NCBI GenBank assembly: GCA_023101725.1
Contig: JALJCO010003968.1
Span: 1,178,001 to 1,242,000 of the forward strand
Source: Atherinomorus stipes
Taxonomy: Eukaryota; Chordata; Actinopteri; Atheriniformes; Atherinidae
DNA length: 64,000 bases
Direction of reading: 5' to 3'
This document shows positions 40,801 through 54,839 of the stretch, in pieces. The notes below the pieces were generated by a model. The model ran no database searches and was not told where the DNA came from. It worked only from the letters and a program-made list of their open reading frames with translations. The translations under genes and the position numbers were made by a program. Each line of letters begins with the position of its first letter. Position 1 is the stretch's first letter.

Positions 40801-41329
40801 CTCCTGGTCTGGTATCTGTCTTCACTCTTCTGCATATTGACTTTGTCTTCTCTTGTGTGAAAGATTAGATACATTGCTCAGGCTTACACATGGATTTTGT
40901 AATAAGACGGCGCATGTTGTTCAAAGACGAGAGAAAATGACTCATTCTGCCTGTCGGGGTTCAGGGGTCACATTTTACTCTGGCACGACTGGGCAATTTC
41001 TGCAAGCAGATCGGAGGCTTGCCATGTTAAGGTGTATGAGAATTCTGGTTTTAATGCTTGCTCGTGGAGTTAAACATCCTGACTCAATTTACGCCACCAT
41101 TCACAAACAGTTTGTGAAGTAGACCTAAACATGTCAGCTCCATTTATTCCAGTGGCTACGGCACTCCCTTTCACTTCCTGTCACAAAGGTCAAAGAGCGC
41201 TGACCTTTGGAGTGCAGCCCAGCCACTGAATAATTCATGACATTGACTTGTTTTTCCCTGTTTTTTTTTTCCTTTCCCCCTTTCCCTCGTCTCCTTTTGG
41301 TCAGCACACATGGTTGTGCTGTGGGAGGC

Positions 41330-42010
41330 TTTTATTCATTTAGCTCATTTATAAAGGCCTCGCCGCACCTGTTCGTGTGTTAATGCAATTAAAATTTGGC
41401 CTAATGTAAATTTTGCTTAGCTTTCTGTTATGTCCCTCATTAGCGAGCCTGTATTTTCTAAATGACTTTGCGTTATCGTTCATTTGCGGAACACCTACGA
41501 GGTCATTTCCCAGAGTGCACTTGACTTGTTGTCAAGTTGTTTACCAGAAACAAAAGACTGCAGCCTTAGAACGCCTCACGCGCCGTTCCCTCGGCCTTCT
41601 AAGAAACAAATCGGAAAATTTGCGTGCTCCCATCTGGTTTTTGCAGAACCGTGATTACCTCCAAAAGCTGAACAAATGCCAGTATTTATAAGGTCAGCCC
41701 TTTATGTGGAAATGTGATGTAAATGAGAATCAGCGAAAGGGGACATTAAACAAAATTAAATTCATTGTCTCCTTTAATGTCATTTACATTTTTGGCTAAG
41801 CCCTGGACTGTCAAAGAGGATTTCTAAAACCATTTTAATTGCACATCAGCATTGGAAAAGGGGGTGTGTTTTCGCTGAGCGGCTGTCTTGATAACCTGCA
41901 AAGAGAAGTCTGTTTATGAAGTACTTAAATGACATGTTTTCACTGCATCTGCAGAGGGGCAATTAAGATGGCACTCAGTAGGTAGTGTTAATCTAGGATT
42001 GTGCTCCTGC
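41330..42010. promoter_or_regulatory. candidate conserved non-coding block in ebf3 intron 6
   Basis: This is a non-repetitive block with TGTTAATGCAATTAAAATTT, ATTTAGCTCATTTATAAAGG and GATGTAAATGAGAATCAGCG-type homeodomain, HOX and nuclear-receptor-like words. It has no coding potential. Conservation is inferred, not measured. Confidence 0.3.
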
Positions 42011-43083
42011 TATCTTTAATGAAAATGATGCAGAGTGTAGGGTCAGTGTTGTTGTGGGTTTCTTGTTTCTATCATTTGTTTGTATAACACCTGTCAGTTG
42101 CGGGACCTGCACTACAGCTTTATATACTTTACAGGGAATCATTTAAAGCTGTTAACTTGTATAGGAAATGCCCTCTTATTATATTTGCACATGCATGCAA
42201 ACACCTGCAGCCACCTAATTACTTGTGGCTTATTAGTATATCCATCTTGGTGTTACATTTATGGAGGTGTTTGGCGTAATTCATGAGACAGATGTGAGTT
42301 TTGACGCCCATTGAGAAATGGGAGAATAAACTGGCCACCCCTGCCTAAGTCAACGTGATGTTTGAGTGAAGCCTGTCTCCTCCTGAGCCAGAGTAGGAAG
42401 AGCAGGAAGTGTTGAGAGCGAAAGCTGTACTTGGCAGCTCTCCTTTGGCTTGCACTTGCCGAAAAATGAAACCCAGACCCTCTCTGCAGCCCCAGAGCCA
42501 GAACCTCCTTCCCAGTGCTCCAACATCCAGGATTGGGTAATACTGTTCACTAAGCAAAACATTACCTCAAATTATTCTCGCCGTGTTTTCTATTCCCTCC
42601 TCCCTCATGTCGGTTTTATCGCAGTTTGTAAATGTCAAGACACGTACAAAGACGCACAGTATAAATGATATTTTCCAAATTATGCTCACATGTTTGGGTT
42701 CACATGAGTGGCGGCTGAATGTAACGTGGTGCCTGATGTTCCCGAGGGACACCCACCTCACTTGGGTAGGATTCCCCAGTGGCATCAGCTAATGGCAAGA
42801 CTTGACAACAGCAGAGAAGCCGGGGGTGTTGTGTTTTACTAGCGCTGAGCAGGGGTGATGACTTTAACATGTGTGCAGAGAGAAAGACGGAGATGTTTGT
42901 GTGGCGTGTGTGCATGCGTGTGTTTCTGTGTGTGTGTGTGCTGTGCTAAAGAGAGAGGTGTGCAGTACGAAAGAGTGGCGCGGGCCAACAGAGCGACGGA
43001 TTCGGCTCCAGCTTGACGGCAGTGAAAGACGAAACATGGTTCCACATGTGTTGAGAAAGAGCAGTCCATCTGTCCATGGAGAC

Positions 43084-43193
43084 AACCCCTCCCCCCTTCA
43101 CCACCCCCCTTCTCTTTCCCTCTTTCCTTCTCTTCCTTTCCTTCTCTTGCTCTCTCTCTCCCCCCCTCCACCTCCTACTCTTTACTCCCCTGG
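43084..43193 (+). repeat. polypyrimidine tract (about 110 bp)
   Basis: Nearly uninterrupted C/T sequence built of CTTT, TCTC and C-run units on the transcribed-sense strand of the intron. It could form H-DNA or bind polypyrimidine-tract proteins in the pre-mRNA. Confidence 0.9.
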
Positions 43194-43849
43194 TTCACTG
43201 CTGACAGAAACAAGGCCAGAGCTGGGGTGATGGGATGAATGCTGGGCCAAGAGCAACACTGGACCTTGTATACACACAATCACACACATACACATACACA
43301 AAGAGGAGGAAGAAAAGGTTATCAGAGATGTGTTTTTTTTGTGTGCGTGTTTTATATGTTGTTAAAGTTTGTTGTCTTCTGTTGCATTCACTAACTTGGT
43401 TTACAACGGTGTTCATGTGATTTAAATCCAGCTGTGGAGCAATGTAAGTAATCTATTTTGATATTATGAAAGAAAACAATCCATTAAACTATATTCATAC
43501 TTCCCTGACACAGTTTTGCAATGAGCCACCGGAGTGAAAACCTTACATTGTTGAAATTAAATCTGAAGTAAATTAAACATGCCACTCCTCAAATATTTAG
43601 CACTCTTTTATAATTGAACTTTGTAGCTGTTTTGAAGATGTTTGGTTTCTTAAAGTAATATTGAAATGATGCAAGAGCCTTGGCAAACGGCGCCTGATTT
43701 TGTGAATCACATTTATGTCATTCAAACTTATATTTTTTATGTGAGTGTCATTTTTTTTCCTTTTAAAAAAAAGGGTCCCATTTCTTTCTTTTGGCATGTT
43801 CTCGCTCCCATTCAATCCTTATTAGGTTTCCCCTAATTGTCAAACAAAC

Positions 43850-44070
43850 TGTTGGGTCAACCTCAGTCGTATCTGGCCGTAAAACAGCACATTAGGCCCC
43901 GGTGAGGGATATATGTGGTATTTCATCGGAGACGGAGTAATGCTGGGGTTTTATGGTTAAGTACCAGTTCACGCCCACGCCATTTGTTTCGCATTAGAGT
44001 GGAGGTTTTGTAAATCAGATCAATATGTTCGCTGAGATGTGATTCCATGTTGGGATCTCCCGAGTCGTTC
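43850..44070. promoter_or_regulatory. candidate conserved non-coding block in ebf3 intron 6
   Basis: Complex sequence of balanced composition, lying between AT-rich DNA and a C/T tract. It includes CATTAGGCCCCGGTGAGGGA and a CATTTGTTTCGCATTAGAG string. The call is by texture only. Confidence 0.25.
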
Positions 44071-44835
44071 GTTCCTCAAGTATTTTTCTTAGGGGACTGG
44101 TTGTCGATGCACACTCCTCTGCTCCCCCCCTTCCCTTTCCTTTTTCCCTACCTCTGTCTGTCCCTCCCTCCACCTCCACCTCAATCTATTTCCATTTTCT
44201 GAATGTAGCAATTTGTACTGTGACACGGGCAAGATTAGGATGGGAAGCAGTCTGAAGATTTCATCGGACATGGTCCTGCTCCCGCTGGTGTGAGGTCACA
44301 GGACAAAGATGGGGGAATTCAGGGATAGGGTCATCAGTTACCTCGGGGAAACGAGCTGGTCTGCTTGCTGCTCTGTTGGCCCCAGGGGTGCCTGGGATGT
44401 ATCGGAGTAGAAGCCCCAGAGAAAGAGCCCTGAACCAGTGTCATTTATTAAAAGTGACAAGTTATTTCTAACTATAGCTCTGTTTTTATTGTTTTACAAT
44501 GCTGTCATTTGGAACAGTGCCCTTCTGTTCAAGCATCACAAACAAGTGATGAATGAACCAGGTGACCAGCTTTTTTAACATATACACACGCTCGATGAGC
44601 TTTAGCAACACGTGCGTTAAATCATATTACGTGTCTTGTTGCTGTGTTAAATTAAACAAATGTGCAGGTTTAATAAAGATCAACCATATGATAAGTGTAG
44701 CAAAAATATTTCACCATTCACCGGTTTTCTCTTGGACATTTGTTCAGTAAATTAATAACAGCTTACAGTATGATTCTCAGGCTGACCTCTGCATAATCAG
44801 AACCAGAAGTTCCACAGAACATGACCGCATTGTGT

Positions 44836-44853
44836 TGTGTGTGTGTGTGTGTG
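44836..44853 (+). repeat. (GT)n microsatellite
   Basis: Short GT run of about nine units in ebf3 intron 6. Confidence 0.9.
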
Positions 44854-45019
44854 CAGAGAGTCAAGCTTCAGCTTTTACTGTTAGACTCGGTTACTTTTTT
44901 ATTCTTTATAAAAAAAAAGCACAACGTGCACGTTAATAATGGAGCGTTTATTCAATGTTTGACCAGAGCTCTTCATTGAGGGTCACTGAGGTACTCCGCT
45001 CCCCCTCTTTTTTTACTGC

Positions 45020-45300
45020 CTGCCCCAACTGCGTTAATGATATATGACAGAAATTTCCTTGTGCTGGTTCAGTGGCAAGAAAGGTCCTGGCTAGTCTATA
45101 TCAATCCATCTGACTTATGTTCCCATGTCTTGAATTACCGCTTGATGGAAACCTGCTGCGGGCTTCTCTTGCCAATTGAAATCAGATCTCCTCCACAGCC
45201 TGGTGTGATATTGATCCATATTCAACACCCAGGCTGCAGATCGATCAGTATTGATTTACAATAAAAAACACTCCTCTGCTTGTTCAGCACTGCGATCGAT
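45020..45300. promoter_or_regulatory. candidate conserved non-coding block in ebf3 intron 6
   Basis: It contains repeated ATCGAT, TATTGAT and TATCAATCCAT words typical of CUT/ONECUT/PBX-type binding sites: TATCAATCC near 45099, ATTGATCC near 45212, GATCGATCAGTATTGATT near 45239 and GATCGATAC near 45295. No gene is seen. Confidence 0.3.
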
Positions 45301-46019
45301 ACCTTAAAGCAAGGGGGAAAAAAAATTCAAAAAGAAGAAAAACAGGACTGTGCGGCTTTTTACCATGCAGCGACCAGCTGGAATACATAAAAATATGAGG
45401 AGATGTTTCATTTCATTTGAGGAGCAAAGAATTGAAGCGACCAATCCTTGACCACACCAGCATCTAGCAACCGTGAACAATGATCCTCTCCCGCCATGTG
45501 ATACAAACCAATAAAAACGGTTTAACAGGATGACACCTCTATAAGAACTCATTTATTGAAAGAGGTGTGTCTGTTTCTGAATTAGAGGCACATCTGCACG
45601 GCAATCGGGAGTGCTAAAACTGTCATATCAAATCTATAAGAGAATTGCAAGGGAAAGTTAAAAGTGGTGGATCACTTTAGCTTGATTTTAGCATGTTAAC
45701 ACAATAACATGATTTCTTGTGGTTTTGATATTAATTTATCTCTCATTCTTTTATCCCCCCCACCTGAACACACAGAGCCCCTGCCTCATCATTAGGGCCC
45801 GGTACAATGCCGAACATGCTGGAGCAGACCAAGACGACCCATTGAGCTCCAGCCAGATCCACTTTCCTCCCTGTCACATCTTAGTCCTAATCTTTCGGAC
45901 TTCCTCTCCTCTGCCAAATAACTGTTCCCATCCAGCAGGTCCCAGCTTTGGCCTGGGCTGCCAACATCTGAAAGTTATTATCCCCAATCTCTGACATCCA
46001 GGAGTTTACAGTTATATAA

Positions 46020-46560
46020 TGATGGGGAAAACCACATGTCCCCAGAGGCAGAGAACATTTTTGAGATGCCTCCCCATCTGTTTTGGGGGAGCTGCCCATT
46101 TTGGGCCAAACTCAGAATGGCAGGCAAGCAGATATTTTTTGTAATCTTTTATTTTCGACCACTGGAACAGGCCAGTCTGGGAGTCATTATATGGGGTGAT
46201 AAAGCAAATCCAATTGGGTCAAGTTCCCCTCTGCACAGTGCTGGTGGCATCAGCTCTCCCTGCCTCACTGCTCGTCCCTGACTGTGTAAGTGGCGGTTGT
46301 TTGTTTGTCCTGGTGAGGCAGAGCTGGGGGACTAATGCAAGCCCAGGGGCCAGCCAGGTCGGAGGCGATGCTAAACCCGAGCTGCCTGGTGTGGCTGTGC
46401 TCCCTCACTGCTGGCTCGGCCTTGTTTGGACTGCAGCTCCGGTTTGCTTTCTTAGAGGGAAGCTGAGCCTCCGCAATCATTGAGCCTTTCGCTCGGGTGG
46501 GGAGTGCAGCCGAGACCAGAGGGAGTGATGACATAGGTCTGCAGAGGCCTGGCCCGGTCC
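46020..46560. promoter_or_regulatory. candidate conserved non-coding block in ebf3 intron 6
   Basis: Long non-repetitive stretch with intermediate GC and no microsatellites, unlike the flanks. Frames on both strands remain open for 80-95 codons but match no family I know. Confidence 0.3.
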
Positions 46561-48480
46561 ACCCCTGGTGCTCTTAGCATATTTATTTTCTCTTCTCATT
46601 GTATGGTTTAAGTCACACCATATTATGTTCGGACCTTATGCACGTGCATAGGCACTCAGATGTGATGAGGTGCATGGTGTAAGCTGTAGGCTGTGTTTTT
46701 ACTAATAATGCTAGGGATTAGTGACTTGCTGACCTCAGTGTAATCTTTATTAGTCTGTTAACTACATAGTTTAGTTATGAAGCAGCCCTACCTGATGTGG
46801 AAGCACTTATACAGGCACACAGTTCAGGCTAGTGGGAAACTAAACAGCACTCCATTATTAAATCACTAAGTATGAGACAGTTTTATTTTACGTGGAGATA
46901 AATGAATGTTTAAGCTGAAATGTGCTGAAATCTTACAAATTTAGATCATTTAAAATCCCATCTTAACCCCCCAGGCGCTCTTCAAAAATGTTTTATTCAG
47001 CATCACCACTCTGTTCTGTTTTGTTACGTTATTGAAATGGGTTGTCGATTCGAATAGAGTCAACCTGGTGGGCCAATCTCATTGTAGCCAGTGGAGAGTG
47101 AAAGCCATCTCGGCAGCATAGGCTCACCAGAACACACACTGAGATTGGACGAGGGGGGCAGTGAGAGCGAGGGTGCGCTCTCCAGATGGAGATCCCAGAT
47201 ATGGGGGAAAATGTCCGGGCCATTTTCCAGGGTTTCCATAATGGGAATCTACCCCTTGCTTGCTTATTAAGTTGTGCACACAAGGCGTAGGGACAAGAGA
47301 GATGGAGAGGAGAGGAGATAAGGGCAGGCGAGGCGAGAGATGGACAACCTGCGTGCCGTCACCTCTCTGTTGCCAGTGTCAAGCAGACCCTGTCGGTGAA
47401 ATCACAGGTCATGTGGATAGATGATTGTCAAAGCTTCGCACTGATAGAGGGTTTTTTTTTCCCCCTTTTTTTCCCCCCTTTGAGCTGGCGGAGGTGCACG
47501 ATAAGATTTGTTTTTGTTTTCTGTTGGAGAGGGAGAAAGTATGGCGTTCCGGTCAGGAAGGTCGCCTCTGGGGGTCAAGGGGTCACAGCCTTTTTCGGTA
47601 CCTGAGTAACCTCACATGGCTAAGCCATTTCTCAGCCTCCCTGAAATGATGGTGGGGTGCAAAGAGGAGGGGGCAGGTTGAAGGGGTGGGCAGGGAGAGT
47701 GATCTATCAGCGGTGGCAGCAGACATGCAGACAGCATGGCAGCTACTGCAGCTAAACAGAGTGAGACAGATAGGCAGAAGTCTCTCATACGTAACACCAG
47801 CAGCTTTAAGAGGACAGCACTGAGTGTTATGGATGCTTGACATTGACCTCTGATGCACAGATGGTATATTTATCAAGGTTGTAGGACAACGGTGTATTTG
47901 TTTGTAAGTTATTTAGTTCAGTGGGTGAAATGCTACTTTCCTCACATAAAACTCGCCACTCCTGTAAGATAAGAACAATCTGTTTCTGTTCTCCCTTTTG
48001 TTCCTCCTGTCAGCTGTTTTCTGCAAGGCTTAGAATTTAGGTGATCATATTTCCAACACTGTCAGTTCTATCAAGTCAAATCTACTTTAAAAGGTGAGGG
48101 GGAAAAAAAAAGCTCTGAAGCTTACATTTTTCTCAAAGAGAAATATTTGTGCACAGATAGACCTGTCATTCTGTGAAACAACATTCATGATTCTTTTATT
48201 GGTGCTCTGCCATCAACCCCTCTCTTCCTCTGTGGAAAAAAGGGCTAGTCTACAAAGTGGCTTTTTGTCGTTTGAGAGAAGTAAACTTCATCAGGTCGAC
48301 GGCGAGGTGTGCTTCACATGTCACTCAGTCGAGCTCTCTCCTAATGAAATGCTGCATACAGATTTCTGCCTGCGGGCTCAGGGGGATAAGACTGTGGTAA
48401 CAGAATGAAACAAACCCTTTCCCATTCCCTTCACTCACACACAAGCAAAAACACACATGCACAAATACACAGTCATGCAA

Positions 48481-48481
<1 letters not shown>

Positions 48482-48522
<41 letters not shown>
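48482..48522 (+). repeat. (CA)n microsatellite (about 20 units)
   Basis: Pure CA array, the longest CA repeat in the window and probably polymorphic. Confidence 0.95.
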
Positions 48523-48524
<2 letters not shown>

Positions 48525-49027
48525 TCTCTTGCTGGAGAGCATCCATGTGAGGAGATCCAAATCTGCAATTTATTCAAATATTGATATTTCTACTTGTCAG
48601 GAGAAAGGTGCCTTGAAATTTCCTCTGAGTACTCCTGTCAAAAAAATAGCAGGAAATATGTCAGATAATTCATAAATGGAGTTCAGTGCTGCAAAGTCAG
48701 TTGGGAACAGCAAAAAATATATATGCTTGTCAATGAAGAATAGGGGCAATATTACAGAGCCTGCTGCTCATTCTTCCATCATGTCAGGCAAACAGCTTTT
48801 GCAGGACCATAAGTGCATGTTTCACAGTCCGTGTGTATATTTGTGTATATGCATGTATATTTGTATATGTCTCTGTGTATGAACATGTGCATGTATATTT
48901 TTGCATGTGAATGTGTGTGTGTGTGCTTTGGCTATGTTGTGACTCCTACTTAGATGTGTTTGTTATCTTTTTCCATCAAGACACCCCATTTCCCATCCTG
49001 AAGCAGCCAATGGGAATGTGTCCTTTC

Positions 49028-49046
49028 TTTTTTTTTTTTTTTTTTT
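49028..49046 (+). repeat. poly-T run
   Basis: Nineteen T in a row ending in CCAG, which mimics a splice acceptor within the intron. The sequence after it has no supported exon. Confidence 0.9.
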
Positions 49047-51224
49047 CCAGAGGTCCGTAACCGGACGCTGGCCTCCATGTGGTTTGAATTAGGGCCCCCA
49101 AAACTGTGAAGGACGCCTCGAATGACGTGAGGCACTTGCAGACCAAATTCCATTCTGTTGAATGGTGGAGAAAAGAACACTCCGGAATCCTCCGAGATTT
49201 TTTGGCTCAGGACCGCCAGCGATTAAAACAGGGCGGAAACCAATAACTCAATGAATCATGTGGCAACGTCCCATGAAATCTTTCACTGCTCTGTCACACC
49301 CTCATGCAAACCCAGATCAACTTGTGCTCCGCTGATTATTCTTTTTTCCAAAGTAAAAGAAACTGACATAAGTCCTGTTCTTTTCTCCTGTTTATTGCGC
49401 ACAACTTTCAACACTTTGAGCAGTAACGGCTCAGTTTCCCTTGCTTCCTCTACTTACCTCCATTATGACAAAGTGGCGGCTTCCTGATGATGCATCGCTT
49501 GACCGTGTTGTGCCAAGGCAGGACAGAATAGGACCCCACATATCTCCTGTGGTCATGTGATGCCATAGTTCATAGCAGTTGATGAGATGCAGTTTGGCAC
49601 AGCTTGGGACCCATCTGGGAGATGCAGATACGCAGACATGAGAAGTATTTTACAGCAATGCATCTGTGCGCTTGAAGAGCTATTTAGCATATGCTGCTAT
49701 ACAAGAGAATTTGCTTTGCAGTTGCCAGCTGCAGATTAGTCTCCATTTCTCGAAAATCGGACAGAGCAGCTGATCCGTAGTCAAAGACATGTTAACGCAT
49801 CATGTTATTTAATATTGTACTTAACTGCATCAGCATTACATGGAATAATCTTGTTAAATAAAAAAAATACAGGAAAACAGTTTTATTTCCAGATTTTTTC
49901 TTTTCTTGTATCAACAATAACAATATGAAGCAGAGCAGCAGTGTGGCTGCCAGCACTCGTCGTTTTGTTTCTGTTAGCTCTTGCAGAAGTCAAAGCCCAT
50001 GCTGCTGTTCTAACTCAAGTGGCTGATATGTTAGGCCATCTAGGGCATGGCAGGCGGTTGACAGTCCATGCAGCCTGTCTACCCACAGGACATCTCCACA
50101 CAGTGTGTCCACAGTGGGGCCAGTGCTGTCATCTTGGCCCACTATGGACCAGTGCTCTGCTGACAGTGAGAGGGTAAACGTTTACCACCTCAATCCCCCA
50201 TTAACTCGGTGAAGGCACTTCGATCCTCTGTGAAAATAATGATATTGATTGGAGCTTGGCTCTACAAACGAAACGGTTGCAACTAAAAGAGGGATGGGCC
50301 CTTGCATTAGAATATGGGATTTTCGAGGATAAAAGAGTGTTTGGATCTTGTTATATTTTTCCTCTCCTCCATCTCCCTCCAGCTTTCCCCCACCTCCTTG
50401 TCTCCTCTCTTTTGCATTTTTATGTGTGTGCATGTAGTGTGAGAGCCAGTGCGTCTCCTAAGATTACCCTCTGCTATCCCTGCAATCAAACAACAAATGA
50501 CAACATCATTGCTCAGGCCTTTCGAAATACGACACAAAAAGTGTGTTGTAGCTACATTAACTTGCAACAAGCCCCTAATAGACCCTTGTGGGTTTTGTAT
50601 CTCTCCCCCTTCGCTCTCCTCTCTTCTCTCTGCTAGGCTGTCACATATCCACCCCCCTCACAGTGCGAGCCTCCGAGCCTCGGTGGAGATCAGGAGCTCC
50701 CTGTCGGAGGTGCTTTGTCACGTAGCCCAGGGAGCGTGGAACTCACCCAGAGCTGTTGAACAAACACAAGCACAGGGGCTGTCAATAGCAGCTCCGCAAA
50801 CTAATTGCCTGTCAAATGAACCACCCTCGTTAAGCTGCACTCACACACACATACGTGCGTGCACTATGGCAGTCATACACTTACACACACATGCGCACAC
50901 AAAGCTGATTTGATTCAAAGAGTAGTGATACCTTGTTAGAAGAGAAGACACACGAGTGGCACTTCTCTGTTTGCCGTCTTGTTTCTGCAATCGTTACCAG
51001 CGTGTGGAGAGCAGTCACCGTGAGATTGCCTTTTTTGTTATTATTAAGGGGAACATAGCATTGTATAGCATAGCTGATGTAATCCAAACTCATCCCACAC
51101 ACACCCCGCAACATATCAGCTGGTGTAATATTTCAGTTTTTAAAACCACTCATTAGATGGTAGCAGAGCTCCATATGCCAAATGTTATTGTTTTTGTGTT
51201 TGTTTTGCTTTTTTTTTTTTTCTG

Positions 51225-51560
51225 TAGTCATTAGGCGGTAGCAGTGGAGTGCCCAGCGCCTTGTCTGGGTGCCTGTAACAGTGCTGTCGGATTGACACAG
51301 CTGGGGAGAGCAGCTTGAGGCTGCACGCTCAGGAATACACAGGGGTGTTCAAAGCCCCTCTCTGAATCCTGATCAGAGCGCTGCCCCGGCCAACTGATGG
51401 CCTATTAAATATACATGCGCAGAGGTCAGAGCTGGAGGTCCCGGCTTCCTCCCAGCCATGTGCACTTAAGCGGAAGGGCTGGGCAACAATAAAACCTCCT
51501 CACTCTCTGGCGAGCTCTCCCCTGACACCCTCACCTCCAGTGTGTACGTCAAGTACAGTG
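51225..51560. promoter_or_regulatory. candidate conserved non-coding block in ebf3 intron 6
   Basis: Complex, fairly GC-rich block containing ATTAGGCGGTAGCAG, TGCCTGTAACAGTGCTGTCG, ATTAAATATACATGCGCAGA and AAGCGGAAG words. No ORF of note is present. Enhancer status is inferred from texture. Confidence 0.3.
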
Positions 51561-54500
51561 CTCACCTAGCGCTATATTACAACCGCCTTTGTGAAAAGGC
51601 CAAATGATGCATTTTTTACACAGTTATTATATATTTATATTCAATAACACCAGGACCACTCTTGAGTCTGTCTGTCTCACTTTTTTTTCATTTTTCTTTT
51701 TTTTTTCCATCGTCACCAATAAATAGCCTTGCTTTACACAAGTGTACACACAGTTTGAAGTGAGTCTGTGGTCTTTGTAGTTTGCCACAGACTGAGACAA
51801 GGAGGTAGAGGGAAGAGCCCCATAATGGCTGGTCATGATTAACATATTCAGAGTGACACTCTCTCCATGTTCGTTCGTTAAGCCTGGTCTGTCTGACTAA
51901 TGAAGTGAAGCGGCAGTTTATCAATTAATCCAGCTCTGAGCCATTTGTGCTGGGGATAACGCTCACGCTGGGTGTCACAGTGATCCAGTTTGGTGCCCTT
52001 TAACCTCCATGAGTGTCCAGCAAGCAAGGATTCTCTGACAATGACAACAAGATACGAGAGTCTACAAACGAAGATCCACTAAACAGGATTTCCGCCTACT
52101 CTTGTTGCTATTATGCAGGGAAAAGGGCTCGGATTGATTGGATAATAGGATCATGAAAAAGATCACAACAAACTAACATTGGGGGTTTCAACATTCTCAG
52201 ACTTCGCATAGATCATAGCAAACAACTTAGTGCTGTCTCTATTAAAACAAGACCTCCCCTGCCATTATCTTTCCCCCCACTGCTTCTTCCTCCATTTCAC
52301 ATTGTTTGTGTTCATTAAGACATGGGCGACCTGCCTTATCCACACATCAGACCCAGCTCTCAAGAGTAATTGCGATGGTCTTGCAGAGGATAATGTGGTT
52401 TAAACTCAGTATAGCCTGTCTATTAGGAGAGACATGATGGCAACCACAAATAATAAAGAACTATTTATTCCACTCTTTGTGACGCTAACTAGGTAACATA
52501 TCAAGGCAGCACCACTAAGGGTCTCTCCTACTGTCAGAAGTGGCACCCTTCATCCATTCCCAATGGTCCTCGCCTCGACATTCCTGCTCTTCATTTTCTA
52601 GATGAGCTTGGTCATAAATGCACACACACCTCATATATATTTGATGGTTAATATTTATCCTCGCTGGGGAAGTGCACTTTACATGTGGTAACATACGATT
52701 ACCTGCAATTCTTATAGCAAAGAAACAAAATCGATATGGATATATAATTCATGACAGAGGGGCTATCAGTTTTTATGGCTCTCTATCCAGCCTCATTAAA
52801 GTTTTATCATAATTGACTGCAAGCAAGAGTTTTTAAGGCATGTTTCTCCCTCACTTCTTACCTTTAATAATTAAGTAAAGTTTAATTGGTTGTATTTTGA
52901 AGTACCTTGTGGATGATAGGAGTCTCCCAAATTCAGAACCATGCATTACAGAATGATGCGTTATGCATTAACGTGCTAGTTTGTTCAGTTGTTAAGGCAG
53001 AACAGCAAGACCCCAACCCTCCAAATCACATCCAGAAATGGAATAACTAGCCAGGCTCTTCAGAAAATTCCTTTTTTATGTCTTTCATTGCCGTGTTAAT
53101 GTAGTGACATGATGCTGTCACTCAGAGTGCTCCCATCAGCCGCCAGCCCCAAATCGACTCCCCTGATTGGTGGTCAACTTGTTCTCTTGAAGGGAGATTG
53201 ACAGACGGAAAATTGCACTCTCAGATTTCACCCTTCATTCGTTGCAGTTGTTCTTCCACTCGTCAACTCTCCGCCATGCCTGAGACAGACAGAGGCTTTA
53301 TCCATTAGCTGCTGGCGTGGCGGGTGGGTGGGCAGATTGAGGCGGGATGGAGGAGGAGATGGGGGTAGGAAGACAATCCTACATTTGAGCACTCTGAGGG
53401 AAAATCAATCATGTCATCATAAGTGAGAAGTATGGATGAATTTCATCAGCTGGTTCCTGTCCTGTTCACGCCGCTGGCTTTCTGACTGGTCTGTCCCTCT
53501 GATTGGCTTTCTCAATGACCCTTAAATCCAAGAAGGGAGAAGATTTTGAAAACACTTTAATAAGAGAAATCAGACAGCACTTTCAGGGTTACAATATCCC
53601 ACTTTTCCTGCTGTTACACTGTGGGAAACCTCAAGTGGTTTCTCTTGACAAAGTGGTAATAGATTTACCATATGATTTTGTGCCAAACCAGCATTAGGCC
53701 GTTTTGTAAGAAAATGTTTCGCAACTATTTTCCGTCTGCTGCAGATATGATGAAGTGTTATAAAGGGCAGCCTCAGTCTGCCACTGAAAATTTATTTTAT
53801 AATTTTCCCCATCATCTCACAAGGTCACCGATGAGCACTAAAAGCATCATAGATATAGGGTGTGAAGCAATCAAAATGGATGAAAATGAAGACATGGGAA
53901 TCACAGATGAGAAATTGACAGCCGTTTACAGCCTTGTTGTCGATGTGAGTGACAGAGTGAGGGGGAAAGTTAGAGGGAAGGAGTGAGAAGGAGAAAGGGA
54001 AAGGGGAGAGTTAAAGTGGCGATAAATTTAATGGAAAAATCAAATACAAAACAAATTCATTCCTCTAAACTTGATGCTTCAGTCGTTCTTTTCTTGGCCA
54101 GTGCTAAGCCTTAGAATAAACTGTCACTCCTTATCGATCGCATCTGAATTGTTACCGAGATTTCTGAAAAGTAGTCTTGACACACACCCCGCGAATAGTA
54201 ATCTTGGGAGATGAGAACATCCAGAATGAACAGCTAACACCCCTGACTTAAAATAAAAGAGGCTTTTCTTTTCTCCCCTTTTCAAATCCAAGCTAATACA
54301 CTTTGCTGAATTACAAATTCAGTGATAAATATGTTTTGATGAAAGAGGTGCCCCGCGTGGATTTTACTGTCTTTCCTGGTAACTGTGAATCTGTGAGAGA
54401 AGGCTTAATATTTTGTCATTAGGAATGTTTATAAACAGCAACTGAGCATGAAATGTTTACACACTATTTGTTTGCCATTTGTGATGGAGATGACATGATC

Positions 54501-54839
54501 AAAAAATCAATTCACTTCACATTTGATTTCCAACAAGCAGCTAAATGACTGCTGTCGACAGCCCCCACTAAAATGCATGTATCATGGTATGGTTCATTAT
54601 ATTCTGATGGTGTATTAATTATGGCTATAGATAGAGAGCTGTGCTGTGAGCGGTAGCCTTGCTGGTGTGTGCCAGGGGGAGCCCGCCTGAGGAGGAAAGC
54701 TCTGCTTGTATCCACTCATCCCTCAGCTGACAGGCCTGCTCCAGGAGAAAAGGATTTCTCCGGATTGAGTGCCATTTTCTCTTCTTTAACAAGGAAATTA
54801 GTGTGTAAAGGAGATCTGTCAGGATAAAGTGCAGCTTGA

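Noticed and set aside
49028..49060. Strong splice-acceptor look-alike (T19-CCAG)
   Set aside because: The following sequence does not encode EBF3 residues and has no supported donor; it is a poly-T run ending in CAG-like bases.
49941..50177. Frame with a signal-peptide-like start (WLPALVVLFLLALAEV)
   Set aside because: It opens with GTG, not ATG, has no upstream in-frame ATG before a stop, and sits within a large intron. The hydrophobic run is probably chance.
50449..50913. 154-codon plus-strand frame in ebf3 intron 6
   Set aside because: It has no family similarity and is driven by C/T-rich and CA-rich sequence. It does not contain the expected EBF3 exon 7.
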